A DNA stretch of 64,000 nt from NCBI GenBank assembly GCA_034687125.1, contig JAQGBZ010000183.1:59130-123129 (forward strand), read 5' to 3'. This DNA is from Neelides folsomi. Lineage: Eukaryota > Arthropoda > Collembola > Neelipleona > Neelidae. Position numbers and translations under genes: made by a program. The first letter of the stretch is position 1. Every line of letters begins with the position of its first letter. This document shows, in pieces, positions 51,601 through 64,000 of the stretch. The notes beneath the pieces were generated by a model. That model made no database searches and was not told the origin of the DNA. It worked only from the letters and a program-made list of their open reading frames with translations.

Positions 51601-54600
51601 TTACAAATGACTATTTAATCTCCTTTCTCACTCTTTAAATGCACCAGATAAAGAAAATTCATATCGCGTTTTCAACTGTGGTGACATGCACCTCATATTG
51701 TTAGATGGAGAGTGATTATAATTATAAAGAAATAAATTTCCTTGTGTCCTTATTTTACAATTTTTTAACTTGATTTCTTTTTTCACGCTTTGATTCGTGT
51801 CATTTTTTCTTATCGTTAGTGTAAATGCCTTGAGTTTACTAACTTATAGTTTGTACTTACTTTATAAAATTATTAACACAACGCATTCGCTAATTCATAT
51901 TATTCATTTGTAAATTATTTTGACCGCAAAATAAGGTTTGATATTAGCAATAAAACCTCCTTGCTCCCCAAAATCTTATCATTAGTGAAAAATATTCCAC
52001 CACAAATATTTTTTAATTTTATTTAAGGTGTATCTTTTCAATTTAAGTTTTACAATTACTGATAGTCAATGATTATGACATTTGAGTGCTCAGTTTGCAT
52101 TTTTGTATTAGTATTGAACATTTTTGTTTGCACATATCTGAAGATACAACCATTATACAAATAACTACTAGTACGCTATTCTTTAAATCAATTGATTTAA
52201 TACACAGTAGCCGAAGCTTAAACATTGACATAATCGAGTTTGCTCATTCATATTGAAATATTTAGATTTAATTTTTTCTTCACTTCTGAGAACATCTTAA
52301 AGAATTCCACAATAGAAAAAGAGTGTGGATGCAATAAGCGAGCTGACGGAAAGAGACACACACGATAGTTTACAAATGCTTTCTTTTCCATGTTATGCAA
52401 TGAAGGGGAGAACAACACAGAAAGCCACATGATTCATTCGTACTTTACGTTTTCACACACCCCGAGTCGGCCAAAGATTGATCTATGAATTGCCCACTCT
52501 TGGAAAGTGATCAAACAAAGGGGAGCTCGAGAGCTTTTAATTCAAGACTCTTGAGATTGAATAGGGAATAAAATATATCTACACTTATCAGATTCCTTCA
52601 TCATCGCCGCTCATTTACTTTCTTGCAATATCTTTCAACTTCCACTAGATTTATGTCGGTGATCTAAAGATCGATCTTTGCATGTACCGTATGCACAATG
52701 AACTTTTAGAAACTATTCAACACGCCTTTATTAGTAATTTTGTTCCAATATTTAATATTTCAATTGAATTTTTTGCAAATGGCAAACAATTGCACAAATT
52801 AATATATGATAAATTAACCATACCATGAACTATATTTTTTATTCTGTACAATAGTTAGTTATAAATATTTGAACATTATATTAGTTTTTACGACATAACA
52901 TACATACTTTTTAAATGATCGTGATATAACGGTTTTTGCACGCCTTTATTGGGGTAGGTATGAAGTATGATTAAAAAAACTTTATTATAATATTAAATTT
53001 AAGAAAAATGCTGGTTAGGTATAAATACTTAATAATAACCAACCTTAGAGTATATTTAAAATTGTTTGTTAATCGTGAGATTATATCATTATGAGTGTGG
53101 ACATTTATAATTATTTTATGTAAATTACCCATGTATGTAATTTCGCAATTAAAATATAGGAAATGCGAACGTACCATTCTTTATAATTATTTATTACATA
53201 GTTATTGAGCGTTTATCACTTGTTATCTTTCGCATATTGATCATTGTCAAGAATCAGTATTACATTGTGAGTAGTTAATGTTAGATATATTATAAAGTTT
53301 ATAAGGTTTTTTGTATGTATTTGTATATTTCTGACTACTGCTTATAGACAAGTTCGTTATACGTAATTGCATTATTGTTAGCTTGGACTTCTAGGTGAGA
53401 AAAGTGAGATTATTCACAAACAATTTTTATTTCTCAACAAAAATTCTCATTCTTATCTTTAATTTCTTTTTACTGTGCTCAATTAGCCACAAGGAGAATC
53501 AAAACTTTTATTAACTTTTATTATGATTAGATTTCCAAGATTCCTTTTTAATACCCTGCAATTAAGGGTTGTTCGGTCAAACATATTTTATTTTGATAGC
53601 TCAAAGGTGGTTTATTATTATAATTAAATATAATATCTATCTACACAATGTATGTCAAACTTGAGTCAATTGTGCATAGTTAAGTTTACGTAAAATACGT
53701 GACGTCCCCTGGAAAGATATTCATCGTGATAAATTCACACTCACATGAAGTTCACAGGACGTGTTTCAAAAGCGGAAAAGAATTATTGTTGAATTAATTT
53801 TCATAATCGCTTATTATTTCATATGCATTTTAGATTTCAATAATAATTCCAACCTAGCAAAATTTGATTTGATACAAACTTTGCACCGTTTTGTTCCAAA
53901 TGTATCAAAATATGCACGGTTAGGATTATAAATATAAATAAAGTAGCATGTTGCATATTTAATATTTATGTATATGTCACATATAGGTAATAAAAACACC
54001 ACCAAATATGCACTTGTTGATTACTTAAAGCTGCATACCAATATATCCAAAATGGATACATAAAATGGATAGATATACTATAACTATAATTGCCTTATTA
54101 GGCTTATACCTTAAATTATTTATAACACAGGATTGCATACTTGATGATACACATGTACTCATTTGTATCGTTAAATCTTTAGGGAATTTTGCCTTCACTC
54201 ACCAAAGGGAAACTACACATGTAAAATTGAGCCACCGTTTGAAGTTTAGGTTTCTATTCTAAATTCACAAGTAGAAGAGATTTAGAGAAGCTAGGTCAAA
54301 TAAGGCCTCTAATTCATATACCCAACAAATCAACAAGAGAAAGTGAGCTTCATGATAAAAATTTATAATACGAGACTAGGAATGGCTTCCCTATATGCTA
54401 ACTTTTCAAATACACAAAGAACTTCAATAATAATAAATATTACATATGAGTTCTATCCAATAATGGTTTATACAAAAAAGTAGGATAATATTACATATAA
54501 GTGCAATTAAATATAATATCTAAATAAAATACATAAAGATTCAAATATATGTACTTCAAAGCTAAATTGACTATATTACATAAAATAATTAATCATAATT

Positions 54601-57600
54601 AAACACTCAAGATCAGAGATTTCAATTAAATTGACATTATACAAGTTTGTAGTTTATAATTGTAAGTCATAATTTGCACTCGAAGAGAATTGAAAAAGTT
54701 TTTGAAGGAGATATAAATTGATATTTAATGTAGAAAGTTTTACTTAAGCCTCAAGTTACGACGTTCTGAAGGAGGGAAGGCAAATAGAGATCGGAATGAT
54801 AATGATGGCAGTAAACATAAGATAGCTCAAATAATGACTGACGAGGAAGTTGAAATTGCAATTGCTACTTGCCACACATGATGCTTTTCTCTATTCATAA
54901 GTGTGTTTACTTCTTGAAATGTCGTGAACTTTTATTACCTAATACACCCTGTAATAAATTATAATTAAATGACTTAAGGTCTTAATATGTCTCTTAATTT
55001 TTTTAACTAAATCGGGTTTAACATCTTAAAATTGATATTATCTTAATTCACTTATTAGGGATAAGTATAGGAATAGGATAGGGATAATTGGATCAAACTT
55101 ATTGTTTGATTATACGAAATCATACTTTGACAGAAAAATCAACCCAATTAACTATTTATTTGCATACATCTTACATCAATATTCAGAAAAGTAAACAATT
55201 TTATAGCTAATTATCCCACCCTTTTTCATATTGACATAAGTGACATGTAAACTCATAATAAGTAATGTAATACATATTATGTAGTTATACAATTATTTTT
55301 TTATAAAGTAAACATAATAAAACCAAAGACCTTCATTTCCTAAATGTATCCTTGTGTAATGCAACCAGTAAATCTTGAGATCATTAAAAATCAAAAGTCA
55401 ACAAAACTTAAAAAACTGGCCATTTTAGGTAAAAAGTCAACTAGAAACTTTACATCTTCATCTTCTTTTTAAAGCTAGCATTTGGCGCATTGTGTAAAAG
55501 GATATTGTAAAACAAAAAGTGAATATTGAATAGTGTATTCGTAATTATTGATTTTTATTTAAAAGTTCGAAAGCTGAATGTTATACATAACATTAAAACT
55601 TTTAATTGGAGCTGTATAATCAAAATGGACATTTTTAATCGAAGTGAAATGGTTCCTGAACCAACTAATGTGTAAGCAATTAAGGACAATAAGAACTTTA
55701 AATAGAGTGCTACAAGTATTATGTATTGAAGCATTCGATGACTATTCAAATACAATGAGTAGTTAAAGAATTTTAATTTGGAATTTAAAACACTTCCCAC
55801 TCCCATATTGAAAGTAATTTATAACTTAATGGAATGAGTTGTCTTTCCACTTAATTTCAATACATACTTGGCACTTTGTCAATGAATGTTTTGCACGTAA
55901 AGTAATAACAATTTAATGTTGTTTGCTGCTATGAATAGAAGCTATTTAACTTATTTAGCTTCAACATTACAAGTCCAAAATTAAAAAAAAGTGTAACAAT
56001 TTCCTCTAAAATTGACAGCAAGAAAAAAACAAGGCTTTTTAATCGACCTTCTGAAAATGAAAACAAGAAGGTTTTAATATCTTGCATGAAATCCATCTCC
56101 AAAAATTGAACCATCGAAGTGTGTCAATTTTGACCTAATTGTTGTCAAATAAAGGAGAAATTGATTTTTTTACCTCATTGCATTCCATCATAAAATATTA
56201 TTATGGATATAAAAATGTATTATTTTCAATGAACCTTTCTAAACTTTGATGAATCTCAAGATGAAGATTCTATTCCACTACAAGACCTTATCAAATCCAT
56301 TCAATGCTCCGCATTCTTTCATTCTCCTTTCTCTTCCTAAAGGATATCTGATCTATAATTGAATCCATATAATATTGAAAACTTGTCAATATCCTAAGAT
56401 CAGATCCCATTATTCAGTTATTGCTACTTTGATTTGTTGAAATCGAAAACGAAATGAAACAATGCAGATGGGTGAGAGATGTGACGTATAAAATAGATCA
56501 TTTAACAGAATAGGAAGATGAGAGTGAAACGTTAATGAGGTCGCCATGAGGTCGCTTCAGCCTCAACATTCTCTTATCCATTCTGATTACCTTTACCAAT
56601 ATGGTAATCCATTTACAACTTATTGTCTCGCATAAAATATAATGGGAGGAATCTGTTTCATTGAACAAAGACGAAGCTTTAACAAACCCTTCAATTTGAG
56701 TAGCAACAAGTTGAAGTACATGTCAGACTCCACTTACTAACATTTGCTTTAAAGTTAGTTAGCTGACATTATAGACACAATCCAGACAATATTTACGAAG
56801 ATATGATTTTGTTTACTTTTAACATATAATTAAGTATACGAATGACATTAAATTCTTACTCAAACTTACAATTAAGAAATATATTTTGAATATTCCAACT
56901 AGGAATTAATTTAATTTTCAAAAAGTCAAATTTAAGATTAATTTTAAAGTATGCTTGATTGTATATGTAGTATTATAGCTAAATACTTATGCTGCATGTG
57001 AAAATGAAATGGACAACCTTTTTAAAATGCATATTAGTATGCGTACAAAAGAAGATAAGCAAATGACGAATATGGTGAGAGAATTCCTGGTCAAAGAGCA
57101 GAAGGGTCAGCCAACAATTAGATTAAGTAGCTTTCTTCTCACAATCAGTTCCTTATGAATGTTATGAAGAATAAATCATTTTACTGTGTAGAATATTTAG
57201 TATAGTCATAAAATGTTGAATAGGGAACATTTCATGGTACAATTCTCCTATTCGTATTGTTTTCAATTCTTTCAAGCGCAGCGATCCATTTAATACTTAA
57301 AGTTAGAGGTGTAAAGTTTTGTTTTAACATTTCAGATTATGGTTCAAGCACTTAACCTATTCTCATGAGCTCATGACTTCGTGTCATTTAATTTTAAATA
57401 CCTTCCTAAATTAAATGCACATAAAGACGGAAACAAATAAGTACATGTGTAGAATGTTCTCATCCTTATTGCCGAATTATCAATGCCAGGAACACATTAT
57501 GGTTTTCTTATAAAGTGTGTTAATTGTCATTAGGAGAATATAGGAAAAATAAATAAAAGACACATATAATAGAATCATAAAGAAATAAAAGGTCACTGGA

Positions 57601-60600
57601 GTGCAGCACAGTAATTTTCTTACTATTTATGTTTTAGGATATAAAATAAGATATTTTGTACTCAAATTACGCCTGGCATACTGAAATACTAACCTAGGAT
57701 TTAATTAGAGTACAATTAAATACAAATATGTTTAATGTACTTACAACTTACTTTATATCGATAATTTGTTATTGAAACCTATAATAAAATCGTTAATTAT
57801 AAAACAAATTGGCTTCTTTATTTTTAAAAGTACCTTCTTGAACAAAATACCGTATATGCGTTATACCGCTCAGAACTTTAACTCAGGTAGGTACGATGAA
57901 TAATTATAAAAAATGAGTGAATGGTAAAGTAAAAGATTTTGCATTTGGGTCTTTAATGAATTGATGATGTTACAATCCTTACAAATCCGAATTTATTCTT
58001 ATACCCTGTATAACGTTGACGTATGATGGAGAGTATTTGTTATGAATTCAATAAAAAATTACTTTCGTTCATATTCGGAATGTGAGTTTTTGTTAATAAA
58101 GAAAATGAGTTTATTTGGAAGAGGAAGAGATGAAAATCTTGAAAAGTAGGAGTTGTAGGAGGGAGGGATTGTAAAGAGAAGTTCAATGTTATATGGTGAG
58201 GAACGTAGTTTTATAAGCTCAATCATAAATGCCTTTTATATTGTCTTACTTTTAAGATTCTTTGATGCTTACATCTCTAAATTCACTGACACACTTTACA
58301 ACACTCTAATAATTACTTTCGTTTCATCCCTACTCTTGGTTAAACACCAACGAGAAAGGGATACTTTTTTCAATTTAATATAAAAATCATACATTATGCA
58401 TTATGCATTATAATAAAAATATTTGGAAATGTTAAAAGTTAAAATGAACCAGCTAAAAGTTTAATTGGGTTTCGATTTTCGATATTAATAATTGGGAAAA
58501 GTTGACATTAACCAGAAAATATTTTGATGTGTGATATCAACACACAAAAACCAACAAGAAATCTGGTTCGTTTACATAAATGTAAATAAGGGTTAAAAGT
58601 TAATAAAAATCCATGTCATGTTTAAACCCTTTAAGCTTTTATAGGTGAAATGAAGTGTTTTCGACCTGATAATAAAAAACGTGTTACGCGTGTTCATAAC
58701 ATGATAAACCAAAGATTGAAGTGGAAATCTGAACCTCAATAAAATGAATAATTTAAAATGAAAGTAAAGATAACAGCTTGCCACTCATCTTCGTGAGATA
58801 TTAGAGGTGATAGAATGAATATTAAAAGGCTGTTTGAGTTTTTTTTATAAAAAGTTTATTATTATTATTATTATTACTCTCTAAAATGTACAGTTGTTCA
58901 GTCCAAAGAAAAATGTATTAAATAAACCAATAAAAAATATAATATTAACAAAAATTTAATTGAATGAACCCTACTTTATAAAGTGCATTTAATGTAATTA
59001 AGTAAGATTTATTAAAATGCATTGTTCTTACTTTAAAAATTTTACTTTTATGTGCAGGGAACTAACTATAATTATTTTGAGGGTAGGAAGTTTTGATGAA
59101 GTGAGCAAGATTAAAATCTCACGACAATAAGTAACTAATGCTTAAATTTTACAAAAATCATTGAAAGTTAAAACCAACTTATTCATTTTAATGCAGAAGA
59201 AACATTAGGACAATTTCTTGGGGATATTTAAGTGCATAGAGAAATTTTTCACGTAAGACCGTAATTAATATTATGAGTTTGTAAGAAATGAAAATGTTTG
59301 ATTTCCCATAGGACATTATGAGAAGCGTAGTGATTCCCATTACAAAATGTGAAACCATCAGATAATAAACGTCTTCTTTCTCTTTATTGGAAATTATCTC
59401 TGTGAGTGAGTTGAGCATTCTTCTTTTAATCCTCGCTTCCCCAAACCATGAAATTTTGATAGATAAGTAAAATATGAAAAGTTGCGTCGTTGGTCACCCA
59501 AAGGAATCTTTTTTGTTCAGAAAGGCTTACAAGAGAGATGATGAAGGCTTTAACTCGTTTCTTACGTTAAGATTTTCACTAAACTCTCCATTGAGCTGAA
59601 CAAAAGGAACAGTGGTAGCTGACTAAAATTCCCAACGTAGTGAATAAAAGGTCAATAAATTTAGAAATTAGGAATAGATTTCACTTCAAAAAATTAAACT
59701 GTCCGAGTCAAATTGCTCTTAAATGAAAAATGATACATCTCTTGGAGCTTCTGAACATTTCTAGCTCTTTACAAATTGGAATCGCCAATTCCATTCGAAA
59801 CGAATAAAAATATATTCAATTCGCATTCCAAGAGCCTTTCATGCTTTCTTTAACTTCATAAATATTTCTTTCACTTTTTGATGTCATAAGACATTGGATG
59901 AGGAATAATTAAGGAATGTAGAGAAGAAATTATGAATGATAATGAAAGGAAAAGTAGACAATCTTTCATATTAGAATCATTAGAATAAATAAATGCTCAT
60001 AATAATATCTATCCTGCGTGTATGTGTGTATATTGATTGTTAAAACAGTCTTTTTCATCACTTGTTTATTACACGACTTCCTTTATCATGTTCGTACCTC
60101 GTACGTGGACTGAAGAAATTTTGGCGTCGGTCAATCAATCTTTAGAATGTATGATAACGAGAGTGAAGAATGAATTCCTTTATTGTGCCGTTCCAACCCG
60201 TCCCTAGTCATTCAACTTAACGAATAACAAATCGTCAAATAGAGATATCGAAATGATGGATATGACAAATGAAAATAATATAAACTAATGGAATGTCTAT
60301 TACATACATTTGTACTTACATTTAGTGTAGATTTATGAACGTGCATAGGTAGAGTATATTTCCTATATTTATAGTATGTACGCGCTTATTAGAAATGTAT
60401 ATTATCTTTTGATATGTTGGTTTTTGATATATTCCTTATAAAGTTCCTATTCATGCCATTCTTTGATTTTTTATCACTTTTATTAGTTCCTGATGCTGAT
60501 TAGGTACACCATAAATACTCATGAGTGGCATGAATGTATCTCAATGAAAATATTTAAACATGTTTAAAAGACAGAGTTCAAAAGTTAATAAGTTCTGGTT

Positions 60601-61029
60601 TAAATTAAAACCATTAAGAATAATTTTTCATGGGTGTCAATAAGTTGAAATTCATCGAGAAAAGTAAAAGTAATAATAGGCGATAATTTAAAATATAATG
60701 AATATACGCATTTATAAAGAATGTCAAGCTTTAATATTAATATTTAATACACTTTATACCTGTACAGATGTATGATAAAGATGTCAGATAATACTACTGT
60801 GAGCAATATAAAGTTAAATAACAACATATCATATTTTTAATATGATCGACCTTTAATGGGTATTTGAGGATGAAATTGTAAAAGCGTGGATAATCCCAAA
60901 CAAGATGAACTTATCTCATTAATTTTAAATCTCAAATAAGAATATCTTGTCTTTATGAAAAGGAATGGAGAGGTAATTACAGGTCATAAGGGATTAAAAA
61001 TTGGAAAACATACTTTTTTGTCGGAGTAA
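48641..61029. other. Long AT-rich region upstream of the chitinase, no gene seen
   Basis: About 12 kb have only short AT-biased frames. If the chitinase has a distal first exon this is its 5' UTR intron. A minus-strand donor-like site (CATAT/GTAAGT near 48995) could end a nearer UTR exon. A TTA microsatellite is at 58856-58876. I see no RNA gene or intact mobile element. Confidence 0.5.
58856..58876. repeat. TTA microsatellite, seven units
   Basis: Seven uninterrupted TTA units in AT-rich noncoding DNA. Confidence 0.9.
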
Positions 61030-61850
61030 ATGAGTTGATGTTTGGGGGTATGTGGGCTCGAGAGGCCGGCCGAGAAATCACTCAACACTCACAGGAATCT
61101 CACGTTTGAGCCATGAACAGATTTCTATTCTTGCAATTTAAAACACTCTTATTATAGTTCATATAAGAGAACCCGGATTACATTTTACAATTACGATGAT
61201 TGACAATGGTTCTTCGTCCTTAATTAGGTCTCTGTACTCTCTCAAGAAGTTTATTTAGTCTCAAGATCTGCGGCTCCTGATTAGTCCGGTGAAATTGAGA
61301 GTGAGGAATGCTAATTAAATCGGCAGGTGTGGAAGGCGTTGAAGAGAGCTGTGCCAGTCGACGTCTCGAGCACAACTGAACGCTTCGCTTGGCCAAGATC
61401 TCCTTTTTGGCCGAGTTTCCCCGAGTGGTTCGCCTGTAAGAAGAACATAAGATTCCTCCTACCTCTTCCCTCTCCTTCTGCCTACCTGTGGAAATGAGTT
61501 GATGGCATTTCCCTCTCCACGAGTCAATGTAAATTCACCGCAGGCTCCCAGGAACCCTCGGAACCTTCAGCCTAATTGTGGAGCCTTTTCACTCTCTTTA
61601 CATTTTAATCCTCTCATTTACATGGGTCAGGTTGCACCCTTGGTGATGGGCTGAATCCCTCCACGCAGAGACGTCCTCAAGATAAGACCCAAAGACACTC
61701 AGTTCGTCAGGTAGAGGATGGGACAGAGAAAAGTTCTCAGATTCACGACTCCCCACAGGTCCCATCCTCGTCGTCTCTTTAATTGGTTCAAGAATAGAGG
61801 TTCGAAGGTTAACAACGCTCACCCTGCCTCAAGATCACTCTCATTAGATC
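61030..61850 (-). other. GC-rich island with splice signals and coding-like frames
   Basis: This 0.8-kb segment stands out sharply from the surrounding AT-rich DNA. On the minus strand it carries a 74-codon open frame (61822-61598), a donor (CCACAG/GTAGGC after 61486) and an acceptor (TTCTTACAG before 61433), bounding a 52-bp intron. It may be the promoter and 5' UTR exons of the chitinase gene 12 kb downstream, by analogy with the GC-richer first exons near 26.2 and 34.6 kb. It could also be an independent small gene. Confidence 0.4.
61220..61508 (-). CDS. Possible small basic protein, two exons, unrecognised
   Basis: Exon 61508-61486 (MPSTHFH plus two bases) joins 61433-61220 across a 52-bp GT-AG intron. 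The result is a 78-residue open frame with a start, a stop and about 20 basic residues (for example RRTTRGNSAKKEILAKR and LCSRRRLAQLSSTPSTP). No signal peptide, family or motif is recognised. A second frame across the same junction is also open but lacks a start Met. In a GC-rich island, chance open frames are more likely, so this may be 5' UTR. Confidence 0.25.
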
Positions 61851-63394
61851 CAATATATCCCCGGCATTCTCTCTTTAATTTGTTTTTAATTTTAATTGTT
61901 TCCTGATGTTCTCACACTCACTCACGACCTTATTTAATGGGATCCACAAATCCCTCAATTTTTACAATCAACCGACCCATGTAGTTCTTGAACAACTATG
62001 CCATGTTTTTCTTTTCATTAGAGTAAAAAAAATCTTATAAGGATGAAGATGAAAAGATCATAAATATTATTTTAGAATGTCATCAACCAACATGTTGATG
62101 TGAAACTCTTTCGAGATTCTTCAGCGAGGTGAAGTCGAACAAAGAATTTACTCAAGAAACAACCAACGACGTTATTTTTAAGCCCAAATTGGAATGATGA
62201 TTTCCCTACCGATATTTGGAATTTTTCCAACATTCAGCCCATTATAAATATTCCCGGAAATGTCAGCATCAATGAGATATTTTTGGTTAATCAATGATCA
62301 TTTAGAGAGCACAAACCTTTAAAAATGGAGAACCCAACTAAATGATTCAAGTTGGAATAGCTCGTAAGTAACATTTTAAACTAAGCAAAGTGCATTATCG
62401 TTTTCCTTCTTGATGCTCTTTGGGAATTCAAACAAAATCGAGTGAAATGGAGAGAACATTAATTGAAAGTTTTATCAACCTACAATTTGGCTGGTAAAAG
62501 AGAAAAGTTCTATTGATTCGTTTATCCTCTGATGTCTTGTATATTTGTATTTACATTTTAATCTAGTTGATTTCGAACCCGGCCACAAATATACTATTTA
62601 ATTTATGTATTACTTTATTATGTATCAAGATAGGTCATGCCATGAGGAATATTATGCAGTACTCATTATAGTTTAACAATTAAGTAATAACAATTAAGCA
62701 AGCTTTAATTTTTTAGTGGTTAACAAAGCATATCTCATCAATGTATTTTTGTAATATTACAGACTCTGAAGTTTATAAACTCACGGAAAGATAAAAATAC
62801 TAAATTGATCTGCATACATATTTTATTATTTATCAAAATGTTATACCTATAGTATATTCAATTATGAATGTGCAACTAATATATTAATGTTCTATACTCA
62901 AGAAAAGTAATGAATGATAACAATGATAATTACTTACAATTAATATAATAATAACGAATCATATTCAAATAATAATTAAAATAATTGTATATCTGTAATA
63001 ATTTATTAATTATAACAAACATGAAAATGACAAAAGAGAATGATAACAGTGATGAGTTAAATAAATTGGACCAACATAAGTTTTTCATTAGAAATTTCTA
63101 CCAAACCTCATTTTGTACAATTTATTAAATTATTTAACCATGATCATATTGAGTAGGAAGTTACTAAACTAAATATTGACAACTTATTCATAATCATTTA
63201 AAAAGAAGGTAAGAGATTTAAGGTAGTAAGGTATTCCAAATTCAAATTGTACATTTTTCTTGTTGATTCTTCTGAATATTTAAGAGACGCAGTAGACAGA
63301 CTTAATTACTTTCAGAGACAAACTCCTAATTTTTGTTATTTGTGTATTAAGATGTAAATTTAACATTATTATTTTGGTGTTCTTCCATTTCTAT
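61851..63394. other. Noncoding stretch, nothing recognised
   Basis: AT-rich DNA right of the GC island. No supported gene, RNA or repeat. Confidence 0.5.
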
Positions 63395-63442
63395 CTATGC
63401 GGCGCTCTCATCAGCCCCGTCGTTCTCCTGATGGCTGTCCCC
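63395..63442 (-). CDS. Possible terminal exon of a gene beyond the right edge
   Basis: A good minus-strand acceptor (TTTTCTCTTACAG) precedes 63442. In phase 0 the next 15 codons give GDSHQENDGADESAA and a TAG stop at 63397-63395. The local GC is much higher than the flanks, and an acidic tail beginning G-D recalls the last exon of arthropod 14-3-3 zeta proteins. That is a guess, and other phases also end within a few codons. Upstream exons would lie outside the window. Confidence 0.35.
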   Translation of the reverse strand, partial: GDSHQENDGADESAA

Positions 63443-64000
63443 CTGTAAGAGAAAAAATAATTGACCCTTAATAAATCATATCACCTATTGACCTTCATCA
63501 TAACCCACTGAACTGATACACATAAAAACCTCCGTTCAGCACATTTTATAAGGTAAACAATTTCAAGATGCACATACAGTCATTTTCATTTATCAATTAA
63601 AATGTTATCATTGGCAGTAAATATTAGAAAATGAGATAATTATACATATCATGTTTCGAATTATAAATAATTAACTTGAAACGAATTAAAAGTGTAAATA
63701 AAGAATAATCACCATAACCAAATATAAATGTAAAAACTAATGGCATCCCAAAACACAAAGAATAGCTCGAGTAAAGAACCCGATACTTACCATAAAGACC
63801 AAGTACAGAGAAGAGAATAGGCAGCAGGAAAAGAGAATTAATATTAGATTTAAATTCGTAGAAGAATAAAACCTCATATAAAATTAACGTAACATATTAA
63901 ATCCGTTTCAGAGAGTTATATAAGAGCAAATGAAATTAAAGGTTAAGACTTTAGACCGGATGATGCTGATAAGGAATAAAAAGCGGAAAGTTGGAAGCAT
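63443..64000. other. AT-rich right edge
   Basis: Probably the last intron of the gene suggested by the exon at 63395-63442. A pyrimidine-rich tract followed by a donor-like GTAAGTATCG (minus strand, near 63790) is present but has no matching upstream acceptor. Confidence 0.35.

Noticed and set aside
48662-61000. Search for CRISPR arrays, tandem satellites, transposases or reverse transcriptase
   Set aside because: Only simple AT-rich sequence and one TTA microsatellite were found; no periodic repeats or mobile-element protein motifs.
62570-62590. TTCGAACCC resembling a tRNA B box
   Set aside because: No matching A box or cloverleaf can be folded in the preceding 80 bases.
63780-63850. Donor-like GTAAGTATCG after a pyrimidine-rich tract on the minus strand
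   Set aside because: No AG acceptor precedes it within a reasonable exon length and no frame is supported.

Overview
The window is eukaryotic nuclear DNA and most likely arthropod. It is AT-rich, with GT-AG introns that are often only 55-100 bp long and long, gene-free AT-rich spacers. The gene content includes a group VI (Cht6-type) chitinase with two CBM14 peritrophin domains, a clan-2-like cytochrome P450 and a halfway-like leucine-rich-repeat membrane protein. A ciliary dynein intermediate chain implies motile cilia or flagella somewhere in the life cycle. A hexapod fits, but the lineage cannot be fixed from the sequence alone. Each gene model below was rebuilt exon by exon, and reading phase is preserved across every junction.

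Layout. 1-5400: DNAI2-like dynein intermediate chain (minus, 11 exons), with possible terminal exons of other transcripts at the left edge. 5407-9518: DCXR-like dicarbonyl/L-xylulose reductase (plus), convergent with a P450 (minus). 10866-15803: RNF126/RNF115-like RING ubiquitin ligase (plus), convergent with the ER chaperone LRPAP1/RAP (minus, ending in an HVEL retrieval signal). 15804-18619: a divergent promoter, then the mitotic kinase TTK/Mps1 (plus). 19452-19865: a two-exon, 113-residue protein whose second half resembles bacterial-type GroES. 20220-21822: an ADAP-like ArfGAP with two PH domains (minus) in which the arginine finger is replaced by Asn. 24796-27789: mitochondrial rRNA methyltransferase MRM2 (minus), head-to-head with ARL6IP1 (plus) across a short GC-richer promoter. 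30367-34400: halfway-like LRR protein (minus) with a spliced 5' UTR. 37635-48640: Cht6-like chitinase (minus, 12 exons). 48641-64000: mostly featureless AT-rich DNA, with one GC-rich island at about 61030-61850 and a possible terminal exon near 63400.

The genes do not form one pathway. This is an ordinary mosaic of housekeeping and developmental genes with several divergent or convergent pairs. The observations most worth checking are the GroES-like two-exon gene, the ArfGAP lacking its arginine finger, the possible nesting of MRM2 inside a 5' UTR intron of ARL6IP1, the coding-like GC island near 61 kb, two roughly 68-nt hairpins and a perfect 24-bp palindrome. I found no CRISPR array, intact transposon, rRNA or tRNA gene, and no clear case of a wholly new system; the GroES-like gene is the closest candidate.
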